This document shows, piece after piece, positions 12,299 to 23,000 of a DNA stretch of 64,000 bases. Each line of letters begins with the position of its first letter. Within the stretch, counting starts at the first letter, position 1. The position numbers and the translations under genes are program-made. Origin of the DNA: Actinotalea sp. JY-7876 (lineage in GTDB: Bacteria > Actinomycetota > Actinomycetes > Actinomycetales > Cellulomonadaceae); the NCBI RefSeq assembly GCF_014042015.1, contig NZ_CP059493.1:1488001-1552000 (forward strand), read 5' to 3'. The notes under the pieces are model-generated. The model did no database searches. It was not told the DNA's origin and was given only the letters and a program-made list of their open reading frames with translations.

Positions 12299-12944
12299 GA
12301 CCACCGAGACGGCGTTCATCGCGCCCGTGCCGATGGAGGAGGACCCGACCGAGCTGTTCGCCGGCGACTCGGGCACCCTCGACGCCGACGTGCGGCGTCT
12401 CCTCGTGCGCCTCCTGCAGCGGCGGTTCCTCCTCGCGGACCGCAACCGCGCGCAGTGGCGCACCCTCGTGGAGAACCAGCAGGTCGTCGAGTCGCGCCTG
12501 CACGACCTGTTCGTGCACCTCGTCGTCGACCACGAGCGCGGCGTGGCGTACAAGAAGCAGGTCCGCTCGGCCGAGCTCGACGTGCCGGTGCTGCTGCGCG
12601 ACGAGGCGTACACGCGGGCCGAGACGCTCGTCCTGGTGCACCTGCGCACGGTCTTCCAGCGGGAGCGGGGCGCCGGCCAGGCGTCGGTCCGCGTCGACGT
12701 GGAGGAGATCGAGCAGACCGCGCTGACGTACTTCGACCCCGACGACTCGAACGTCGCCTCGCGCCAGCGCGAGATCCGCGCCGCCGTCGCGCGGCTCGCG
12801 AAGGACGGGCTGATCGAGGAGGAGTCGGAGGGGCGCTACCGCGTCACGCCGCTCGTCGAGATCGTGCTGAGCAACGCGCGGCTCGCCGAGCTGCGCGACT
12901 GGCTCCGCGAGCAGGGACGCACGAACGCGGAGGACGCGCGATGA
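12291..12944 (+). CDS. jetB: JetB / MksE-like subunit (DUF4194)
   Basis: A 217-residue DUF4194 protein made of tandem winged-helix-like segments. [15 protein letters not shown] and [19 protein letters not shown] come early, then a C-terminal [32 protein letters not shown]. In SMC-like Wadjet/Mks complexes this KITE-type protein (MksE) binds the kleisin as a dimer. The start overlaps the end of jetA by 8 nt, and its stop overlaps the jetC start (ATGA). Stoichiometric co-translation is therefore likely. It has no enzymatic motif of its own. Confidence 0.9.
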   Translation: MSETTETAFIAPVPMEEDPTELFAGDSGTLDADVRRLLVRLLQRRFLLADRNRAQWRTLVENQQVVESRLHDLFVHLVVDHERGVAYKKQVRSAELDVPVLLRDEAYTRAETLVLVHLRTVFQRERGAGQASVRVDVEEIEQTALTYFDPDDSNVASRQREIRAAVARLAKDGLIEEESEGRYRVTPLVEIVLSNARLAELRDWLREQGRTNAEDAR

Positions 12945-15900
12945 CCATGGTGGACACCCTCTTCGGCCTGGTGCCGGCGGCCTCGACGGGCCAGCAGTGG
13001 GTCGCGCGCGAGCTGCAGCTCGTCAACTGGGGCGGCTACGACGGCCACCACGCGGTGCGGCTGGCCTCGACCGCGACGCTGCTCTCCGGGGCCTCCGGCT
13101 CGGGCAAGTCGACGCTCATGGACGCGTACATCGCGCTGCTGATGCCGCACACGACGCCGTTCAACGGCGCCTCGAACGGCGGCGTCGTCGGCCGCCCGCG
13201 CGGCAAGGACCAGCGCAACATCGTGTCCTACGCGCGCGGCAAGCTCGACGAGTCGCGCACCGAGGACGGCACGCGCGAGCGCGTGCTGCGCGGCGACGGC
13301 CGGGACACGTGGTCCGCGATCGCGGTGACGTGGGCGGACCAGTCCGAGCGCCTCTTCACGGCCGTGCGCGCGTGGTACGTCCCCTCCGCGGCGCGCACGC
13401 TCGACGACGTCGTCGCGGTGCGGGCGACGTGCGACGGCGCCTTCGACCTGCGCGACCTCGAGCCCGCCGCGGCCCAGCGGCTCTCCCGCCCGGCCGTCAC
13501 CGCCGCCGGGCTGAGCCCGTTCGACACGGACCGTGAGTACACGGCGCGCCTGCACCTGACGCTGGGGATCGGCGCGACGGGCGACGGCGCCAAGGCCGTG
13601 GCCCTGCTCGGGCGCATCCAGGCGGGCCAGCAGATCGCCACCGTGGACGCCCTCTACAAGGCGATGGTGCTCGAGGAGCCCGTCACCTTCGCGACCGCCG
13701 ACGCCGTCGTCGAGCAGTTCGACAAGCTCAGCGGGACGCGCGCCCAGATGGTCACCGCGCGCCAGCAGGTCACGGCGCTCGAGCCGATCCGCGAGCACCG
13801 CGAGCGCATCGAGGAGGCCGGCGAGCGGCTCCGGCTGATCGACGCCCTCGGGACCGTCGACGACAGCGCGTCGCCCATCGCGCTGTGGCGCGACGAGCGA
13901 CGGCTCGGTCTGCTGCGGGCGGTGGAGGACGAGCTCCAGGGCGCGCACCAGGACGCCCGTCGCGTGGTCCGCGAGACGACGGCCCGGGTCGACGCCGCGC
14001 GCTCGGAGCTCGACGGCGTCCGGCAGACGCTGTGGGCGTCCGGGGGCGACCGGCTGGCCACCGCCCAGCGCGAGCTGCGCGGCGCGCAGGAGCGGCGCGA
14101 CCGCGCCGCCGGCGCCCGGCGGCGGGTCGACGAGGTGGTCGAGGCGGCCTTCGGGCGACCGCTCACGTCCGCGGCGGAGTTCGACGCGCTCGTCGCGCAG
14201 GCGGGCGCCGCGCTGCGCGACGACGACGCCAAGACCGCGACCCGCCGGGCCTTCGCCGAGGCGATGGCCGAGCGCAAGGAGGCGCGCGCCGAGCTGGCGG
14301 CGCTGCGCGAGGAGCGGGCCGAGGTCGCGCGCCGTACCGACAACATCCCGGGCGACCTGCACGCGGCGCGCGAGGCCCTGGCGCGCGCCGCGGGCCTGGA
14401 GCCGCAGGACCTGCCCTTCGTGGCCGAGCTCGTCGAGGTCCGTACCGAGCACGAGCCCTGGCGGGACGCGTTCAACCTCGCCCTCGGTGGCTTCGCCACG
14501 CTGCTGCTCATCGACGTGGCGCACCTGCGCGCGTTCCGCGCCGCGGTCGACGCCGTGCCCGTCGCGCGGCGCGTGCGCTTCGAGGGCGTCCCGACGGGGA
14601 TGGGTGACGACGTCGCGCTGGACCCGCGCACGCTGCCCGGGCGGCTCGACGTGCGCCCCGGCCCGTTCAGCGGGTGGCTCCGGGGGGAGCTCGCGAGCAG
14701 GTTCGCGTACGTCTGCGTCGACACCCCCGGGGAGCTCGCGCAGCACGCCAAGGCGCTGACGCGCGCCGGCCAGGTCTCCGAGGGGCGGCGGGGCGCGCAC
14801 GGCGGCCGCGGCCGCACCAACGTGCTGGGCTTCACGAACACCCGCCGGCTCGAGCACCTCGACCGGCAGGACGCGCACGCGCAGGAGCGCCTCCGGCTCG
14901 CCGACGCCGAGGTCGTCGCCGCCGAGCAGCGGCTCGACCGGCTCGAGGTCCAGCGCGACGCCTACGTGCAGCTCGGCGAGCTCACCTGGGAGCAGGTCGA
15001 CGTCGTCGGGGCCGAGGCCGAGGTGGTGCGGTGGCAGCGGGTCATCGACGACGTCACGTCGGGCAGCCCCGAGGTGGCCCGCCTCCAGCGGCGGGTGGCG
15101 GAGCTCGAGACGCGCATCCGCGCCCTCACCGAGGAGCTCGGCCGGGTCAAGGGCGCCGCCGACGAGCTCGAGGGGCGCTGGACCGCGACGACCGACGAGG
15201 TCGACGTCGCGCAGCGTGCGCTCGACGCGGCGCGCTCGGCCGGGACGACCGTCGACGAGGAGCAGGGCGCCTACCTCGAGCGGCTGCTCGGCGCGACGGG
15301 GGAGCCGGCCGGTGCCGCGGCGCGACCGGCCGGACCCGTCGAGGCGCTGCGGCGGTTCGACGAGACGCTCGCCCGCGCGGCGGGCCTGCTCCGCGGGGAC
15401 CGCGAGGCGGCCCAGCAGATGCTGGTCGCGGCCCGCGACGCCCTGCGGCGGACGTTCGAGACGTTCGTCGAGCGGTGGCCCGACCCGAACCTGGGCACCG
15501 ACCCCGAGGACTCGTACGGCGACTTCGCGCGGCTCCTCGCCGACCTCGAGGCCGACGGCCTGCACGGGCTCGAGGCCGAGTGGCGTCGGAGCCTGCTGCG
15601 GCTGTCCGGCAACGACCTGGCGGACCTGCACAACGGGCTCGCCCGCTCCGTGCGCGAGATCAAGGAGCGCATCCGGCCGGTCAACGACATCCTCGCGAAC
15701 CTGCCCTTCGCGGACGACGACCACCGGCTGCGGATCGACGCGCGCGACGTCCAGTCCACCGTGGTGGCGCGCTTCCGCGCGGAGCTGCGGGACCTGCGCG
15801 AGGTCCTCGCGACCGACGCGACCGACGCCGAGCGCGAGCGGCGGTACCTCCGGATGGCCAAGGTGGTCGACCGCATCCGGCGGACGGCGCCCGACTTCGC

Positions 15901-16321
15901 CGAGCTCGTCGACGTCCGGCGGCACGTGCGCCTCAGCGCGGAGAAGGTGGACCTCGAGGGCCGCCACGTGGCGCTGTACGACCACATCGGCGAGAAGTCC
16001 GGCGGGGAGTCCCAGGAGCTCGTCGCGTTCATCGTCGGCGCGGCCCTGCGCTACCAGCTCGGCGACGCCGGCGCGGACCGCCCGCGCTACGCCCCGGTGT
16101 TCCTCGACGAGGCGCTGATCAAGGCGGACGCACGGTTCACCGGCCGGGCCATCGGTGCGTGGCGCGGCCTGGGCTTCCAGCTCGTGATCGGGGCGCCGAA
16201 CGACAAGTTCGGTGCGCTCGAGCCGCACGTCGACCTCAAGTACGTGGTGCTCAAGGACGCGTCCGGCCGGTCGCGGACGAAGCCGATCGCCGGGGTCCCG
16301 GATGGTGCCGCGCCGGCCTGA
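12941..16321 (+). CDS. jetC: JetC / MksB-like SMC ATPase
   Basis: A 1,126-residue SMC-like ATPase. Walker A is [14 protein letters not shown] at about residues 50-60. Long charged coiled-coil arms run from about residue 230 to 480 and 640 to 960, flanking a hinge-like hydrophobic domain ([20 protein letters not shown]). At the C-terminus the ABC signature is [11 protein letters not shown] near residue 1020 and Walker B is [12 protein letters not shown] near 1052. This is the motor that extrudes DNA loops in Wadjet/MksBEF. The operon ends here: the next gene, 93 bp on, is a PadR regulator, and no TOPRIM-type JetD (DUF3322/DUF2220) lies on either strand nearby. The complex may work as a nuclease-free condensin or use a JetD encoded elsewhere. 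Confidence 0.94.
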   Translation: MTMVDTLFGLVPAASTGQQWVARELQLVNWGGYDGHHAVRLASTATLLSGASGSGKSTLMDAYIALLMPHTTPFNGASNGGVVGRPRGKDQRNIVSYARGKLDESRTEDGTRERVLRGDGRDTWSAIAVTWADQSERLFTAVRAWYVPSAARTLDDVVAVRATCDGAFDLRDLEPAAAQRLSRPAVTAAGLSPFDTDREYTARLHLTLGIGATGDGAKAVALLGRIQAGQQIATVDALYKAMVLEEPVTFATADAVVEQFDKLSGTRAQMVTARQQVTALEPIREHRERIEEAGERLRLIDALGTVDDSASPIALWRDERRLGLLRAVEDELQGAHQDARRVVRETTARVDAARSELDGVRQTLWASGGDRLATAQRELRGAQERRDRAAGARRRVDEVVEAAFGRPLTSAAEFDALVAQAGAALRDDDAKTATRRAFAEAMAERKEARAELAALREERAEVARRTDNIPGDLHAAREALARAAGLEPQDLPFVAELVEVRTEHEPWRDAFNLALGGFATLLLIDVAHLRAFRAAVDAVPVARRVRFEGVPTGMGDDVALDPRTLPGRLDVRPGPFSGWLRGELASRFAYVCVDTPGELAQHAKALTRAGQVSEGRRGAHGGRGRTNVLGFTNTRRLEHLDRQDAHAQERLRLADAEVVAAEQRLDRLEVQRDAYVQLGELTWEQVDVVGAEAEVVRWQRVIDDVTSGSPEVARLQRRVAELETRIRALTEELGRVKGAADELEGRWTATTDEVDVAQRALDAARSAGTTVDEEQGAYLERLLGATGEPAGAAARPAGPVEALRRFDETLARAAGLLRGDREAAQQMLVAARDALRRTFETFVERWPDPNLGTDPEDSYGDFARLLADLEADGLHGLEAEWRRSLLRLSGNDLADLHNGLARSVREIKERIRPVNDILANLPFADDDHRLRIDARDVQSTVVARFRAELRDLREVLATDATDAERERRYLRMAKVVDRIRRTAPDFAELVDVRRHVRLSAEKVDLEGRHVALYDHIGEKSGGESQELVAFIVGAALRYQLGDAGADRPRYAPVFLDEALIKADARFTGRAIGAWRGLGFQLVIGAPNDKFGALEPHVDLKYVVLKDASGRSRTKPIAGVPDGAAPA

Positions 16322-16373
16322 CGCCGGTGTGACGACCGCGACCGACGACCGGGCGGCGGGTCCGGGCGCGGCG

Positions 16374-16406
16374 CTATATACGGCGGGTATACATCGTGCG
16401 TATAGT
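16374..16406 (+). promoter_or_regulatory. PadR promoter with candidate operator
   Basis: An AT-rich island in a very GC-rich region: CTATATACG (16374-16382) and CGTATAG (16399-16405) form an imperfect inverted repeat around a central palindrome GTATAC (16387-16392). TATAGT at 16401-16406 is a good -10 element 7 nt before the padR ATG. PadR-family repressors usually bind such symmetric AT-rich sites over their own promoter, so autoregulation of the whole operon is inferred. Confidence 0.6.
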
Positions 16407-16413
16407 CGTCGGC

Positions 16414-16947
16414 ATGTCCGTCGGCCACACCCTGCTCGGGTTGCTCCAGTCCGGTCCCTGTCACGGTTACGACCTCAAGCGCTCGTACGACGAGCGCTTC
16501 GGGCACGGCCGGCCCCTCGCGTACGGGCAGGTGTACTCCACGCTCGCGCGCCTGCTGAAGCACGGCCTCGTGGAGGTCGAGCCCGAGCCGGGGGAAGGGC
16601 CGGACCGCAAGCGGTACGCGATCACCGACGCGGGCGTCAGCGACGTGGGGGCGTGGCTCGCGGAGCCGGAGAAGCCGGAGCCGTACCTGCAGAGCACCCT
16701 GTACACGAAGGTGGTCCTCGCCCTCCTGACCGGACGCGACGCGACGGAGGTGCTCGACACCCAGCGCGCCGAGCACCTGCGGCTCATGCGCGAGCTCACG
16801 CGCCGCAAGACCGACGGCGACCTCGCCGACCAGCTGGTCTGCGACCACGCCCTGTTCCACCTCGAGGCCGACCTGCGGTGGCTCGAGCTCACCGCGGCCC
16901 GGCTCGACCAGCTCGCCGGCACCGTCCGGCCGAGGCGGACCCCGTGA
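16414..16947 (+). CDS. PadR-family transcriptional regulator
   Basis: A 177-residue repressor. The N-terminal winged helix begins MSVGHTLLGLLQSGPCHGYDLKRS and continues AYGQVYSTLARLLKHGLVEVE with a wing PDRKRYAITDAG. A C-terminal PadR_C-type helical dimerisation domain follows (EVLDTQRAEHLRLMRELTRR). The ATG at 16414 is preferred over an in-frame GTG at 16396, because homologues begin at MSV and the TATAGT box overlaps the longer form. It overlaps the ABC ATPase gene by 4 nt (GTGA), so it very likely controls that exporter; PadR regulators of this type commonly sense the drug or peptide handled by the linked ABC system. Confidence 0.92.
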   Translation: MSVGHTLLGLLQSGPCHGYDLKRSYDERFGHGRPLAYGQVYSTLARLLKHGLVEVEPEPGEGPDRKRYAITDAGVSDVGAWLAEPEKPEPYLQSTLYTKVVLALLTGRDATEVLDTQRAEHLRLMRELTRRKTDGDLADQLVCDHALFHLEADLRWLELTAARLDQLAGTVRPRRTP

Positions 16948-17633
16948 CCGCCGACCGCGCCCCGCTCCTGGTCGCCGAGGAGCTGCGCCTGGCCTACGGG
17001 CCCACCGAGGCGCTGTCCTCGGCCTCCGTCCGCCTCCACGCGGGAGAGGTCCTCGCGCTGATGGGGCCGTCGGGGTCGGGCAAGTCGACGCTGCTGCACT
17101 GCCTCGCCGGCATCCTGCGGCCGGACTCTGGCCGGGTGTCCTACGACGGCCGCGACCTGGCCGCGATGTCCGACGCGGAGCGCAGCGCCCTGCGCCGCTC
17201 GGAGTTCGGGTTCGTGTTCCAGTTCGGCCAGCTCGTGCCCGAGCTCAGCTGCCTGGAGAACGTCGCCCTGCCTCTGCGCCTCGCCGGTGCGAGCCGCCGC
17301 GACGCGCACCGGACCGCCCTGGAGTGGCTGGTCCGCCTGGAGGTCGCCGACGTCGCCGCCAAGCGACCGGGGCAGGCGTCCGGCGGCCAGGGCCAGCGGG
17401 TCGCCGTGGCGCGCGCGCTCGTCACCCGGCCCCGCGTGGTCTTCGCCGACGAGCCGACGGGCGCGCTCGACTCGCTCAACGGCGAACGCGTCATGCAGCT
17501 CCTCGTCGCGGCGGCCCGGGACACGGGCGCCGCCGTCGTCCTGGTCACGCACGAGGCGCGGGTCGCGGCGTACTCCGACCGCGAGGCCGTCGTCCGCGAC
17601 GGACGAGTGCGCGAGCAGGAGTACGCGCGGTGA
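16944..17633 (+). CDS. ABC transporter ATP-binding protein (MacB/LolD-like)
   Basis: A 229-residue ATPase with Walker A GPSGSGKST (about residues 45-53), Q-loop FVFQFGQLVPELS, signature ASGGQGQRVAVARAL, Walker B VVFADEPTGALDS and switch His in LVTHEARVA. The EPTGALDS and FQFGQLVPELS motifs place it with ATPases that drive FtsX-fold permeases (MacB, LolD, BceA types). The signature reads ASGGQ instead of LSGGQ, a minor change. It starts with GTG overlapping the padR stop and ends overlapping the first permease start (GTGA). It is the only ATPase in the padR operon and may serve all three permeases downstream. Confidence 0.95.
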   Translation: MTADRAPLLVAEELRLAYGPTEALSSASVRLHAGEVLALMGPSGSGKSTLLHCLAGILRPDSGRVSYDGRDLAAMSDAERSALRRSEFGFVFQFGQLVPELSCLENVALPLRLAGASRRDAHRTALEWLVRLEVADVAAKRPGQASGGQGQRVAVARALVTRPRVVFADEPTGALDSLNGERVMQLLVAAARDTGAAVVLVTHEARVAAYSDREAVVRDGRVREQEYAR

Positions 17634-19975
17634 CGACGACGGCGCCGCCGCCGACCACGACGGGGTCGCGTCCCGCGAGGCGCCGGCCCGCCCCGGTCCG
17701 GTGGGCGCAGGAGCTCGGCCTCGGGCTGCGGCTGAGCACGGGCGGCGACCGCTCGGGCTGGGCACGCCTCGCGCTCATCGCGGGCGGCATCGGCCTGGGG
17801 GTGCTGGCGCTGCTCCTGGCTGCGTCGGTGCCGTCCGTCCTGGCGGCGAGGGACGCGCGCTTCGACGCCCGAGCCATCGACTGGACCGGCGACCAGGGCC
17901 CGGCACGGGACGACACGCTCCTCGTGGCAGCGGCGTTCTCCGACTTCCGCGACGACATGATCATGGTCGTCCTGGTGCAGGCGGAGGGCCCGGCGGCGCC
18001 GGCGCCGCCGGGCGTGGAGCGGCTGCCCGGGCCGGGCGAGATCGTGGTCTCGCCCGCGCTCGCGCGCCTGCTCGGGTCGCCGGACGGTGCGCTGCTCGAG
18101 GGCCGCTGGGGCGAGGAGGTCGTGGGCACCATCGGGCCCGCGGGGCTCGCGGGCCCGGACGAGTACCTCGCCTACGCCGGGACGGACGTCCTCGAGCCCG
18201 CCCTGAGCTCACGCATCGACACCTGGGGGAGCACCTCCCGCGGCGCCGGCACCCGCGACGTCCTGCTCGTGCTGCTGGGCGCGGTCCTGCTCGCCGTCCT
18301 GCTCGTCCCGGTCCTGATCTTCGTGGCGACCGCCGTCCGGTTCGGCGGCGAGGCCCGCGACCGCAGGCTCGCGGCGCTGCGGCTCGTCGGCGCGGACGCC
18401 GCCATGACGCGCCGAGTCGCCGCCGGCGAGACGCTGGGCGGCGCGCTCGCCGGCCTGGTGGTCGGCGGCGCCCTGTACGCCCTCGTGCGCGGCGCCGTGC
18501 CGGGCCTCGTGCCGCGCTCCCTCGGCTTCTTCCCCGGTGACCTGCGGCCGGACGTCGGCCTGGCGACGCTCGTCGTCGTGCTCGTCCCGGTCCTCGCCGT
18601 CGTGGCCACCCAGGCGGCGCTCCGGCGGGTCGTGGTCGAGCCGCTCGGCGTCGTGCGCCACGCCGCCGAGCGGCGGCGCCGCCTGTGGTGGCGGCCCGTG
18701 CTGCCGCTGGTGGGCCTGGTGCTGCTGCAGCCCCTGAGGTCCGGCCCTCCCGTCACGTCCGCAGCCCAGGTCTCGGTCGCCGCCGGCCTCGTCGTGCTGC
18801 TGCTCGGCGTGGCCTTCCTGCTGCCGTGGCTGGTCGAGGCGACCGTGCGCCGGTCGGGCGCCGGTCCCGTCGCCTGGGAGCTCGCGATGCGGCGCCTCCA
18901 GCTCGAGAGCGGCACGGCCGTGCGCGCCGTCTCGGGCGTCGTCGTCGCGGTCACCGGGCTCATCGCGCTGCAGGGCATGACCGCCGCGATCGAGCACGAG
19001 TACGCGGCGGACACCGCTCGGGTCGACAGGCACTTCGACGCCCGGGTCACCGACTACCTCGTGGCCGGCGAGGACGACCCGGCCGCGCGGTGGCGGGACG
19101 TCCTCGCCGGCTCGCCGGGCGTGGCGGAGGTCGACGTCGTGAGCACCGTGGCGGTGGTGGCCGGCGGGTCGGCCGGCACCGCGCACGTGGGCTCCTGCGC
19201 GACGCTCGCCGTGCAGGCGTCGCTCGGCTCCTGCCGCGACGGCGACGTCTTCGTCGTCCCGGCCGCCGGTGGCGCGCGGCCCGCGGCGGGCGCGACCCTC
19301 GTCGCCGAGGACGCGCCGGGTGCGACGTGGACCGTGCCCGACGGCGTGCAGGTCGTCGAGCCCTCGGAGGAGCTTCGAGCGTTCGGGCCCCTGCCCCAGT
19401 TCGAGCTGTTCGTGACCCCCGCCGCTGCGGCCGGGTTCGCTCCGCCGCCCAGCTGGGTGACCGCGCTGGTCGTCCTGGACCCGACCGACGCCGACGCGCT
19501 CGAGCGCTTGCGGACGACCGTGGGCCGGGCCGATGTCCGTACCGACCTGGCCTCGTTCGAGCCGGAGGACGTCACCCCGACGCTCCGGGCCGTCCGCGAG
19601 GTGCTCCTGGTGGGGACGGTCGGCCTGCTGGTCGTCATCGGCGCGAGCATGCTGGTGAACGTCGTGGAGCAGCTCCGCGAGCGCCGACACCTGCTCGCGG
19701 CCCTCTCGGCGCTCGGCACGCGGCGGCGGACGCTCGGCGCCTCCGTCATGCTCCAGGTCGCCGTGCCCATGGTGCTGGGTCTCGTCCTCGCCGCGGCGAC
19801 CGGCACCGCCCTCGCCACGGCGCTCCAGGCGAGCGCCGAGGCGCCGCTGGTCGTCGACTGGCGCGGGATCGGGCTCACGACGGGCGTCGCGGCGCTCGTC
19901 GTGGTCGCCACCACGGCGGCGAGCCTGCCGCTGCTGTGGCGGCTCACGTCCCCGGGTGGCCTGCGGCGGGAGTGA
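17630..19975 (+). CDS. FtsX-like ABC transporter permease 1
   Basis: A 781-residue permease with an N-terminal membrane segment (ALIAGGIGLGVLALLLAAS) and a first FtsX block around residues 205-330 (LLVLLGAVLLAVLLVPVLIF; GALAGLVVGGALYAL). Further membrane helices follow at about 360-470, then an extracytoplasmic region of roughly 170 residues. The C-terminal FtsX block contains LVGTVGLLVVIGASMLVNVV and LAALSALGTRRRTLGASVML. The RLAALRLVGADAAMTRRV and RRHLLAALSALGTRRR phrases are coupling-helix-like and typical of the family. The GTG start overlaps the ATPase stop. Exported or sensed substrate is unknown. Such systems act mechanically on periplasmic partners or in peptide-antibiotic resistance. 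Confidence 0.9.
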   Translation: MTTTAPPPTTTGSRPARRRPAPVRWAQELGLGLRLSTGGDRSGWARLALIAGGIGLGVLALLLAASVPSVLAARDARFDARAIDWTGDQGPARDDTLLVAAAFSDFRDDMIMVVLVQAEGPAAPAPPGVERLPGPGEIVVSPALARLLGSPDGALLEGRWGEEVVGTIGPAGLAGPDEYLAYAGTDVLEPALSSRIDTWGSTSRGAGTRDVLLVLLGAVLLAVLLVPVLIFVATAVRFGGEARDRRLAALRLVGADAAMTRRVAAGETLGGALAGLVVGGALYALVRGAVPGLVPRSLGFFPGDLRPDVGLATLVVVLVPVLAVVATQAALRRVVVEPLGVVRHAAERRRRLWWRPVLPLVGLVLLQPLRSGPPVTSAAQVSVAAGLVVLLLGVAFLLPWLVEATVRRSGAGPVAWELAMRRLQLESGTAVRAVSGVVVAVTGLIALQGMTAAIEHEYAADTARVDRHFDARVTDYLVAGEDDPAARWRDVLAGSPGVAEVDVVSTVAVVAGGSAGTAHVGSCATLAVQASLGSCRDGDVFVVPAAGGARPAAGATLVAEDAPGATWTVPDGVQVVEPSEELRAFGPLPQFELFVTPAAAAGFAPPPSWVTALVVLDPTDADALERLRTTVGRADVRTDLASFEPEDVTPTLRAVREVLLVGTVGLLVVIGASMLVNVVEQLRERRHLLAALSALGTRRRTLGASVMLQVAVPMVLGLVLAAATGTALATALQASAEAPLVVDWRGIGLTTGVAALVVVATTAASLPLLWRLTSPGGLRRE

Positions 19976-20037
19976 TGTGAGCGGCAGGTGGCGCCGCCTC
20001 CGCCCTGGGGACGATGGCCACGCTCTCACCCCGCCCC

Positions 20038-20043
20038 TACGAT
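20038..20043 (+). promoter_or_regulatory. Possible internal -10 element before FtsX-like permease 2
   Basis: TACGAT lies in the 95-bp gap between the first and second permease genes, with a start site predicted near 20050 and GGGGGAGG downstream at 20055-20062. It suggests a second promoter inside the padR-controlled block. No convincing -35 was found. Confidence 0.4.
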
Positions 20044-20070
20044 CGGCCGGGGCCGGGGGAGGTGGGCGTG

Positions 20071-23000
20071 GTGCAGGAGCCGCGGGCGAGCGCACGCGCG
20101 AGGCCGGCGCGCCCGCGGGTGCCCTGGGGCTGGCTCGCCGCCACGGTCCTGCGTCGCGCCCGCGCCCAGTGGCGCGTGCTCGCGGTGGTCGGGCTGGTGG
20201 CGCTGCTCGTGACGACGTCGCTCGGCACCCTGACGCTGCTCGTCACCCGGTCGGAGGGCGAGGCGGTGCGGGCGGCGCTCGCGACGACGCCGGCCTCGGA
20301 GCTCGAGGTGCGCGTCGTCGCCCAGGACGTCGAGGGCGGCACGGCGGCGGCGCAGGAGCGCGCGGCGCTCGCGGTCTCCGCCGCGATCGGCGTGCCGGTG
20401 ACGGCGCGGGCGCTCGACGCCGAGTCCGGGCTCGCCGAGGTCCCGCGGGAGGGCAGGCGGTCCGCGCTCACGTGGGTCGCCGTGCGCCAGGGCGTCGAGG
20501 ACCACGCCGTCCTGGTCGACGGCCGCTGGCCGGACCCGGCGGCCACGGGCGCAGTCCTGGAGGTGGCGGTGCCCGAGGCCGGTGCCGCCGCCCTCGGCGT
20601 CGTCACGGGGGACACCATCCCGCTCGTCGACCCGCGGGAGGGGGAGCCGGCCGTCGGGGCCCTCGTGGTCGGCCTCTTCCGTGCCGGTGACCTCGACGAC
20701 CCGTGGTGGCAGCAGGACCGCCTGCGCGGCGTGGGGCACGACCCCGTCTTCCCGGTGCCCTTCGCGGGAGGCACGGTCGTGACGGACGGCGTCGGGCCCC
20801 TGGTCGTCGCCCAGGCCGGGTTCGACGCGTCGCCCCTGACCGTCGCGGAGCTGACCGTGCACTACACGCCCGACGTCGACGGGGTCGGGCCGGGTGACCT
20901 CGCGCGGCTCGGCGTCGACCGCGAGACCGCACGCGACGGGGTGGCCGACGCGCTCCGGGGCACGGTCTCGGGGGTCAGGTACTCCAGCGACCTGGAGACC
21001 GTCGCGGGCAGGGCGGCCGGGGCGCTCGTCGTGACCCGCAGCGGGGTCGTCGTCGTGGCGCTGCTGCTGGTCGTGGTGGCCGTGGCGACGCTGACGCAGA
21101 GCGCCCGTCTGCTCGCCGAGGACCGCAGGACCGAGCACGAGCTCATGCGGGCCCGGGGCTCCTCGCGGGCCCAGCTCGTCGCCGCGGGCGCGCTCGAGTC
21201 GTTCGCGCTGGGGGGCGGCGCGGCGGTCGCGGGCACGCTGCTCGCGACGCGGGTCCACGCGGCGCTCGTGCAGGGCACCACGCTGGCAGGCACGGCCGGG
21301 GCCGACGTCGGCCTCCTGCCGTGGCTCGTGGCGGCGGGCGCGGCGCTGCTCGTCACCGCGGTCGGTGTGACGCCGCTGCTCGGCCCCGGCGACACGTTCG
21401 TCGAGAGCGAGCAGGCCAGGGCCCGGCCGGAGCGGCAGGCGGCGCTCGCCCGCGCCGGTCTCGACGTCGTGCTCGTGGTGCTGGGCGGCGTGGCGCTGTG
21501 GCAGCTGCAGACCTACGGCAGCCCGGTGCGCCGCTCCGACGGCGGGGTCGCGATCGACCCCGTCCTGGTCGTGGGGCCGGCCGTGGTGCTCACGGCCGCG
21601 ACGCTGCTCGCGCTGCGCCTGCTGCCCGCCGCCTCGGCGCTCCTGGAGCGACTGGCCGCGCGGGGCCGCGGCATCGTGCCGCAGCTGGCGGGGTGGGAGA
21701 TCGGCCGGCGCTCGGGACGCGCCGCCACGGCCGTCCTCCTGGTGGCCGTGACGGTCGCCGTCGCCACGTTCACGCGCTCGTACCTCAGCACCTGGTCCAC
21801 GTCGCAGGCGGAGCAGGCCGCCTTCTCCGTCGGGGCACCCGTCGTGGTGGAGTCGGCGGCCTCCCAGACGCCGGCGGTGCTCGCGGAGGGGGCGCGGGCG
21901 GTGGGTGGCGGCGAGCCCCAGCCGGCGCTGGTCGCGAGCGCCCGGCTCCGGCAGCCGACCCAGGCCGGGACGGGCGCGCGGACGGGGCACCCGGTCGCGG
22001 TGCTCGCCGCGACGGCGTCCGCCCGCCAGCACCTCGCCGAGGGCCGCGTCGGCCGTGAGGGCGGCGCCGCCGTCGCGGCGCTGCCGGGCGCGGCGCCGTC
22101 CGGCGAGGGGATCGTCCTGCCGGACGACGCCGTCGGCCTCGCGGGCACGATCGACCTCAGCGCGGGAGACCCGCCGCCCGGGGTGGTGCTCGCCTCGCGG
22201 CTGCTGCTCGAGGACGCGGCCGGGCTCGTCAGCGCCGTGCGCCTCCCGTTGGCCTTCTCCGGCGAGGCGGCGGGCTTCGCGGTGCTGCTCGACGGCGTCC
22301 GCGCCCCCGCCGCGACGATCGCGGCGACGGCCACCGAGGCGGACTGGCAGGGCGGTGCCCACCGGACGCCGCTGCGCGTCGTCGGCCTGGAGGTCCAGCT
22401 CGTGGTCGGCGCCCCGGAGCTGCTGGCCTCGTCCGGCGGCTATCGGACGACCGTGGAGGTGCGGGACCTCGCAGCCGTCGTCGCGGGCGTCGGGCCGGTC
22501 TCGGCGACCGAGCCGGGCCCCGCCGCGAATCCGCTCCCGTGGCCCTCGGCGCACGCGGTGCCCCTCGCCGGGCTCGCCGCGCCGCTCCCCGCCGAGCCGG
22601 GGCCCACGAGCGCCGTGGTCGAGGAGCTCCCGGCGCCGGCCGCCGGGACGCGCGCCTGGCCGGGCGTCGTCGTCGCGGGGGACCTGCGCGACCTGCGGCA
22701 GACCGGGGCCCGGGCGGCGGCGACCACCTGGCCGGAGGCGGCCGCGCGCCCCGGGGCCGTCGTCGTCCCCGCGGTGATCAGCGAGAGCGCGGCCGCGCGC
22801 TGGGGCAGCGGGCCGGGTGGCCGCCTCGTCCTGGGTGTCGGCGACGTGTCCGTCGACCTGGTGGTGACCGACGTCGTGCCGCGCGTGCCGACGTCGCGGT
22901 CCGGCGACCAGGTGGCGGTGGACCACACGTCCCTGGTACGCCGTCTCGCGGTGCTGGGGCGCGAGGACCTGGACCCGACGCACTGGTGGGTGGACGTCCC

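Noticed and set aside
12836-16228. A 1,130-codon open frame antisense to jetC
   Set aside because: Long antisense frames are expected at this GC content. Its product is Arg/Ala/Gly/Pro-rich without motifs, while the forward strand has a clear SMC ATPase.
9317-16321. Idea that the tRNA-Leu is an attachment site for an integrated island carrying the Ntn hydrolase and jetABC
   Set aside because: No integrase, no direct repeat of the tRNA 3' end was seen, and codon third positions look native.
16396-16413. GTG at 16396 as padR start
   Set aside because: The extra residues are not family-like and the -10 element overlaps them; ATG at 16414 fits homologues.
20014-20070. ATG at 20014 as the start of FtsX-like permease 2
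   Set aside because: It has no ribosome-binding site and lies before the likely -10 box at 20038; GTG at 20071 has GGGGGAGG upstream.
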